Shown piece by piece: positions 60,400-64,000 of a stretch of DNA of 64,000 nucleotides; the first letter of the stretch is position 1; every line of letters starts with the position of its first letter. A program made the translations under genes and the position numbers. The stretch comes from an uncultured Verrucomicrobiota bacterium (lineage in GTDB: Bacteria > Verrucomicrobiota > Verrucomicrobiia > Opitutales > Opitutaceae): positions 1 through 64,000 of the forward strand of contig CAIVDS010000026.1 of the NCBI GenBank assembly GCA_903904685.1. Reading direction: 5' to 3'. The notes beneath the pieces were generated by a model, which ran no database searches, had not been told where the DNA came from, and saw only the letters and a list, made by a program, of their open reading frames with translations.

Positions 60400-61413
60400 A
60401 TGATCGACAGCCTTCTCGAAAAAAACCTTCTCCCCGACGCCGCCATCCGCCTCGGCATCCGCCGCCTGCTCGCCCAGCGCATCCGCGACGAGTCCGCGCG
60501 CTACGACGCGACCGCCTACGTCGCCGACCTGAAGACCCGCCCCCTCGCCGAGCAGACCGCCGCCGCTAACGAGCAGCACTACGAAGTCCCCACCGCGTTC
60601 TACCAATTCTGCCTCGGCAAGCGCCTCAAATATTCCGGCTGCCTCTACCCCGTCGGCAACGAATCCCTCGACGAAGCCGAAGAGCACATGCTCGCCCTCT
60701 ACGCCGAACGCGCCCAGCTCGCCGACGGCCAGGAAATCCTCGAACTCGGCTGCGGCTGGGGCTCCCTCGCCCTCTACAACGCCGCCAAATTCCCCCGCGC
60801 CCGCATCACCGCCATCTCCAACTCCCGCACGCAAAAGGAGCACATCGACGCCGAGGCAAAAAAAAGCGGCCTCACCAACCTCACCATCATCACCTGCGAC
60901 ATCAACGTCTTCGACATCGATGCCAACCGCTTCGACCGCGTCGTATCCGTCGAGATGTTCGAGCACCTCAAAAATTACCAACTCCTCTTCCACAACATCG
61001 CCCGCTGGCTCAAGTCCGGCGGCCTGCTCTTCACCCACATCTTCACCCACCACAAGTTTTCCTATCACTTCGTATCCCAAGGCCCGAGCGACTGGATGAG
61101 CCGCTACTTTTTCACCGGCGGACAAATGCCCGCCCACAACCTCTTCAGCTATTTCCAAGACGACCTGAAACTCCTCCAGGATTGGAAGGTCAACGGACGC
61201 CACTACCAACAGACCGCTGAGTACTGGCTCCAGAACATGGACGCCCATAAAGCCGAGATCCTCCCGATTTTCGCCGACGTTTACGGCCCCAACAACATAA
61301 CTAAGTGGTGGTCTTACTGGCGCGTCTTCTACATGAGCTGCGCCGAACTTTGGGGCTACCGCGACGGCCACGAATGGCTCGTCGGCCACTATCTGTTCCA
61401 AAAGCCCTCCTGA
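60400..61413 (+). CDS. Cyclopropane-synthase-like SAM methyltransferase (copy 2)
   Basis: The 337-residue protein lacks the long N-terminal lipid-binding domain of copy 1. SAM motif ILELGCGWGSLALYNAAKFP is near residue 112. It has QHYEVPTAFYQFCLGKRLKYSGCLYP, VSVEMFEHLKNYQLLFHNIARWLKSGGLLFTHIFTH and a Tyr/Trp-rich C-terminus typical of the shorter CFA-like subgroup. ATG 60400 follows the DUF1295 stop by 16 bp. Having two different CFA-type enzymes in one operon suggests two distinct methylation steps or substrates. Confidence 0.9.
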   Translation: MIDSLLEKNLLPDAAIRLGIRRLLAQRIRDESARYDATAYVADLKTRPLAEQTAAANEQHYEVPTAFYQFCLGKRLKYSGCLYPVGNESLDEAEEHMLALYAERAQLADGQEILELGCGWGSLALYNAAKFPRARITAISNSRTQKEHIDAEAKKSGLTNLTIITCDINVFDIDANRFDRVVSVEMFEHLKNYQLLFHNIARWLKSGGLLFTHIFTHHKFSYHFVSQGPSDWMSRYFFTGGQMPAHNLFSYFQDDLKLLQDWKVNGRHYQQTAEYWLQNMDAHKAEILPIFADVYGPNNITKWWSYWRVFYMSCAELWGYRDGHEWLVGHYLFQKPS

Positions 61414-61432
61414 CGCAGCTGCCGCGCGTCTA

Positions 61433-62218
61433 CTACACCGCCGCAAACTTCCGCAGGTATTTGAGCGCCACCTCGAATTCATTCGGCAGCCCCGTGCGGA
61501 TCGTGAACGGCGCCTTCGTAACCGGATGCTTGATCATGATCGCGCTCGCGTGGAGCGCCAGCCGGCCGATGAGCGGCTTCTCGTCCGCACGCCCTTTGTA
61601 ACCGCGCTTGAGCTGGGAGAGCATCAGCGTCGTCACGCCGTCACCGTAAAACGGATCGTTGAGGATCGGCAGCCCGCAAAACTGGAGATGAACACGGATC
61701 TGGTGCGTGCGCCCGGTGAGCGGACGGCATTCGACAAACGTGAACCGCTCGAACCGCTCCAACACGCGCACGATCGTCTGGCTCGCCTTCCCTTTTTTCC
61801 GGATGGTGCGCATCCGCCCGAGGTTGGCCTCGTCCTCGATCAAATCGCGGTTCACCAAGAACTCATCCGACGTAAGCGGGGCCGGCAGGTCGGTCGTCTC
61901 GTCCTCGTCGGGCGGAGCGAACAACTCCGGCGCAGGCAGCCCCAAGCAAATCGCATGGTAAATTTTACCGACGGTCTTCGACTGGAACTGTCCACTCACA
62001 TAATCGAGCGCGACCTTGTTCTTCGTGCACAGCAGCAACCCGCTCGTATCGGCATCGATACGATGCACGTTGGCCACGTCGTGCCCCATTTTGTCATGCA
62101 CGAGGCCCATGAGATTTTCGCGCGATTTGTCCCACCGGTCGGGCGCAACGAGCATGCCGCTGGGTTTGTCGAACGCGATGAGCGTATCGTCTTCGTAAAT
62201 GACAGGCGGGATGGGCAT
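61433..62218 (-). CDS. RluA-family RNA pseudouridine synthase
   Basis: Isomerises uridine in rRNA or tRNA. The catalytic motif [13 protein letters not shown] carries the essential Asp. [19 protein letters not shown], and [29 protein letters not shown] are the remaining family motifs. No S4 domain precedes the catalytic domain. Length 261 residues. It is convergent with the lipid operon (19 bp apart) and divergent from glpK (61 bp). The modified position cannot be inferred. Confidence 0.92.
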   Translation of the reverse strand: MPIPPVIYEDDTLIAFDKPSGMLVAPDRWDKSRENLMGLVHDKMGHDVANVHRIDADTSGLLLCTKNKVALDYVSGQFQSKTVGKIYHAICLGLPAPELFAPPDEDETTDLPAPLTSDEFLVNRDLIEDEANLGRMRTIRKKGKASQTIVRVLERFERFTFVECRPLTGRTHQIRVHLQFCGLPILNDPFYGDGVTTLMLSQLKRGYKGRADEKPLIGRLALHASAIMIKHPVTKAPFTIRTGLPNEFEVALKYLRKFAAV

Positions 62219-62279
62219 GGACGGAACAGCATCGCAATGCTACTCCTGCCCACGCGCAAGCTCTCACCGTCTCATCCCT

Positions 62280-63782
62280 ATGAGCCAACCCAGTCACATC
62301 CTCGCGCTCGATCAAGGCACCACGTCCTCCCGCGCCATCGTATTCGACCACGCCGGTGCCATCATCGCCAGCGTCCAGAAGGAATTCCGCCAGCTCTACC
62401 CCCAGCCCGGCTGGGTCGAACACGACCCGCTCGAAATCTGGGCAAGCCAGCGAGCCACCGCCGCCGAAGTCCTCGCCAAAGCCGGCCTTGCCCCCGGCGA
62501 CATCGCCGCCGTCGGTGTGACCAATCAGCGCGAAACCACCGTCGTATGGGACCGCACAACCGGCCGACCTGTTTGCAACGCGATCGTCTGGCAAGATCGC
62601 CGCACCGCCGATTACTGCGGCCAACTGAAGATGAACGGCGCCGAATCCCTCGTCGCTCAAAAAACCGGCCTGCGCCTCGACCCCTATTTCTCCGGCACGA
62701 AGCTCCGCTGGATGTTGGAAAATATTCCCGGTGTCCGCGCACGCGCCGAGCAAGGTCAGCTCTGCTTTGGCACCATCGACTCATGGCTCGTGTGGCAACT
62801 CACCGGCGGCAAAATCCACGTCACCGACGCCTCCAACGCCTCCCGAACGCTCCTCTATAATCTGCACACCGGCGATTGGGACGACGGGCTGCTCAAGCTC
62901 TTCGACATCCCGCGCGCGATGCTCCCCGAAATCAAATCCTCCTCCGAAATCTACGGACGCGTTGCCGCCACCCTGCCCGCCGCAGGTGCACCCATCGCGG
63001 GCATCGCCGGCGACCAGCAGGCCGCGCTTTTCGGTCAGGCATGTTTCGCTCCCGGAATGGCCAAGAACACTTATGGCACCGGTTGTTTTCTCCTGATGAA
63101 CACGGGCGAAAAACCCGTGGTCTCGCAGAACAACCTTCTCACCACCGTCGCCTGGCGTATCGGCGGAAAGACGACCTACGCCCTCGAAGGCTCGGTATTC
63201 ATCGGCGGCGCGGTCATCCAGTGGCTGCGCGACGAACTCCAACTCGTGCGCGACGTCGCCGAACTCGATGCGTTTGCCGCTTCCGTGCCCGACGCCGGCG
63301 GCCTTCTCCTCGTCCCGGCCTTCACCGGTCTCGGTGCGCCTCATTGGGACCCGTATGCACGCGGCACGCTCGTCGGCATCACCCGAGGCACCAACCGCGC
63401 CCACCTTTGCCGCGCCGCGCTCGAAGCCATCGCCTTCCAAAGCGCCGACCTCATCGCAGCCATGGAAAAGGACAGCCGCCTTCCGCTCAAGGAGCTCCGC
63501 GTCGATGGCGGCGCCTCGCGCAGCCGACCGCTGCTTCAATTTCAGGCCGATCTTCTTGGCACCACCGTCGTCCGCCCGAAATGTATCGAGACCACGGCCC
63601 TTGGCGCCGCCTATCTCGCCGGCCTTGCGGTCAGCTTCTGGCAAGATCGCGACGACATCGCCCGGCATTGGGCGGCCGACACGACTTTCGCGCCCGCCAG
63701 CGACCGCACAGGCATCGCCGCATTGCGCCACAACTGGAATCGCGCCCTTGAACGCGCCAAGAACTGGGAAACGCGCGCCTGA
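62280..63782 (+). CDS. glpK: Glycerol kinase
   Basis: Phosphorylates glycerol to sn-glycerol 3-phosphate. The FGGY fold is complete: [20 protein letters not shown] (phosphate loop), [36 protein letters not shown] (glycerol-binding Arg-Glu and Trp), [27 protein letters not shown], and the ATP loop [14 protein letters not shown] with [24 protein letters not shown]. At 500 residues it is full length. The ATG before SQPSHIL is the first that gives the standard N-terminus. It is followed after 8 bp by glpD. Confidence 0.96.
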   Translation: MSQPSHILALDQGTTSSRAIVFDHAGAIIASVQKEFRQLYPQPGWVEHDPLEIWASQRATAAEVLAKAGLAPGDIAAVGVTNQRETTVVWDRTTGRPVCNAIVWQDRRTADYCGQLKMNGAESLVAQKTGLRLDPYFSGTKLRWMLENIPGVRARAEQGQLCFGTIDSWLVWQLTGGKIHVTDASNASRTLLYNLHTGDWDDGLLKLFDIPRAMLPEIKSSSEIYGRVAATLPAAGAPIAGIAGDQQAALFGQACFAPGMAKNTYGTGCFLLMNTGEKPVVSQNNLLTTVAWRIGGKTTYALEGSVFIGGAVIQWLRDELQLVRDVAELDAFAASVPDAGGLLLVPAFTGLGAPHWDPYARGTLVGITRGTNRAHLCRAALEAIAFQSADLIAAMEKDSRLPLKELRVDGGASRSRPLLQFQADLLGTTVVRPKCIETTALGAAYLAGLAVSFWQDRDDIARHWAADTTFAPASDRTGIAALRHNWNRALERAKNWETRA

Positions 63783-63790
63783 CCCCCATC

Positions 63791-64000
63791 ATGCAACGCG
63801 CCACTTCCCTCGCCCGCCTTCGTGATGCCACCGGGCCATTCGATATCATCGTCATCGGCGGCGGAGCCACCGGTCTCGGCGCGGCGGTGGATGCCGCCGC
63901 GCGTGGTCACTCTGTCGCATTGCTTGAGCGCGACGACTTCGCCAAGGGCACATCGAGCCGCTCCACCAAGCTCGTCCACGGTGGCGTGCGTTATCTGCGC
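63791..64000 (+). CDS. glpD: Aerobic glycerol-3-phosphate dehydrogenase, partial at right edge
   Basis: Seventy codons are visible before the window ends. [54 protein letters not shown] is the FAD-binding N-terminus of GlpD, including the [13 protein letters not shown] block diagnostic of this enzyme. It should oxidise glycerol 3-phosphate at the membrane and pass electrons to quinone. The 8-bp spacing to glpK indicates one operon. Confidence 0.93.
   Translation, partial: MQRATSLARLRDATGPFDIIVIGGGATGLGAAVDAAARGHSVALLERDDFAKGTSSRSTKLVHGGVRYLR

Overview
The window looks like chromosomal DNA of a GC-rich member of the Verrucomicrobiota, most likely near Opitutaceae. This is an inference from gene content and protein style: many sugar-processing enzymes, a NamZ/DUF1343 lipoprotein, a class II ribonucleotide reductase, many GT-C membrane glycosyltransferases and a lone short type IV pilin. 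No rRNA gene is present to confirm it. Both ends are cut: a membrane protein on the minus strand runs off the left edge and glpD runs off the right edge.

Layout. 0-1.3 kb: membrane protein, small exported ORF, tRNA-Leu(TAA). 1.4-3 kb: RNase Y. 3.1-9.8 kb: plant-glycan enzymes (GH28-like beta-helix, GH2 beta-galactosidase, GH127 arabinofuranosidase). 10-18.5 kb: housekeeping (RodA, RNase E/G, TrmH- and RlmM-like RNA methyltransferases, B12-dependent ribonucleotide reductase). 18.9-26.4 kb: PPK2, DUF1653, glycerate kinase, NamZ, a sugar isomerase/oxidoreductase pair and L-rhamnose isomerase. 26.5-28.5 kb: XseA and a VTT-domain protein. 28.5-32.5 kb: an unusual array of small AT-richer genes, each bordered by copies of the same intergenic repeat blocks. 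32.6-34.3 kb: a Pro/Ala-rich protein preceded by about 33 copies of a diverged 21-bp tandem repeat. 34.4-50.9 kb: a surface-glycan locus with two GT2 enzymes, eight multi-membrane GT-C-like proteins and a methyltransferase. 51-53.4 kb: type IV pilin, RsfS, NadD, a CBS protein. 53.7-61.4 kb: a tight lipid-modification operon (desaturase, FAD oxidoreductase, DUF1365, two cyclopropane-synthase-like methyltransferases, DUF1475-like, DUF2062, DUF1295). 61.4-64 kb: RluA pseudouridine synthase, GlpK and the start of GlpD.

How the parts work together. The GH28-like, GH2, GH127, RhaA, isomerase/oxidoreductase and glycerate kinase genes fit intracellular breakdown of pectin-type oligosaccharides rich in galactose, arabinose and rhamnose. 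The GT2/GT-C block probably makes polyprenyl-phosphate sugars and transfers them outside the membrane. The lipid operon probably desaturates and then methylates or cyclopropanates membrane acyl chains.

The most interesting material is the repeat-bounded cassette array at 28.5-32.5 kb and the 21-bp repeat tract at 33.5-34.2 kb. No integrase, transposase, CRISPR array or phage gene was found.
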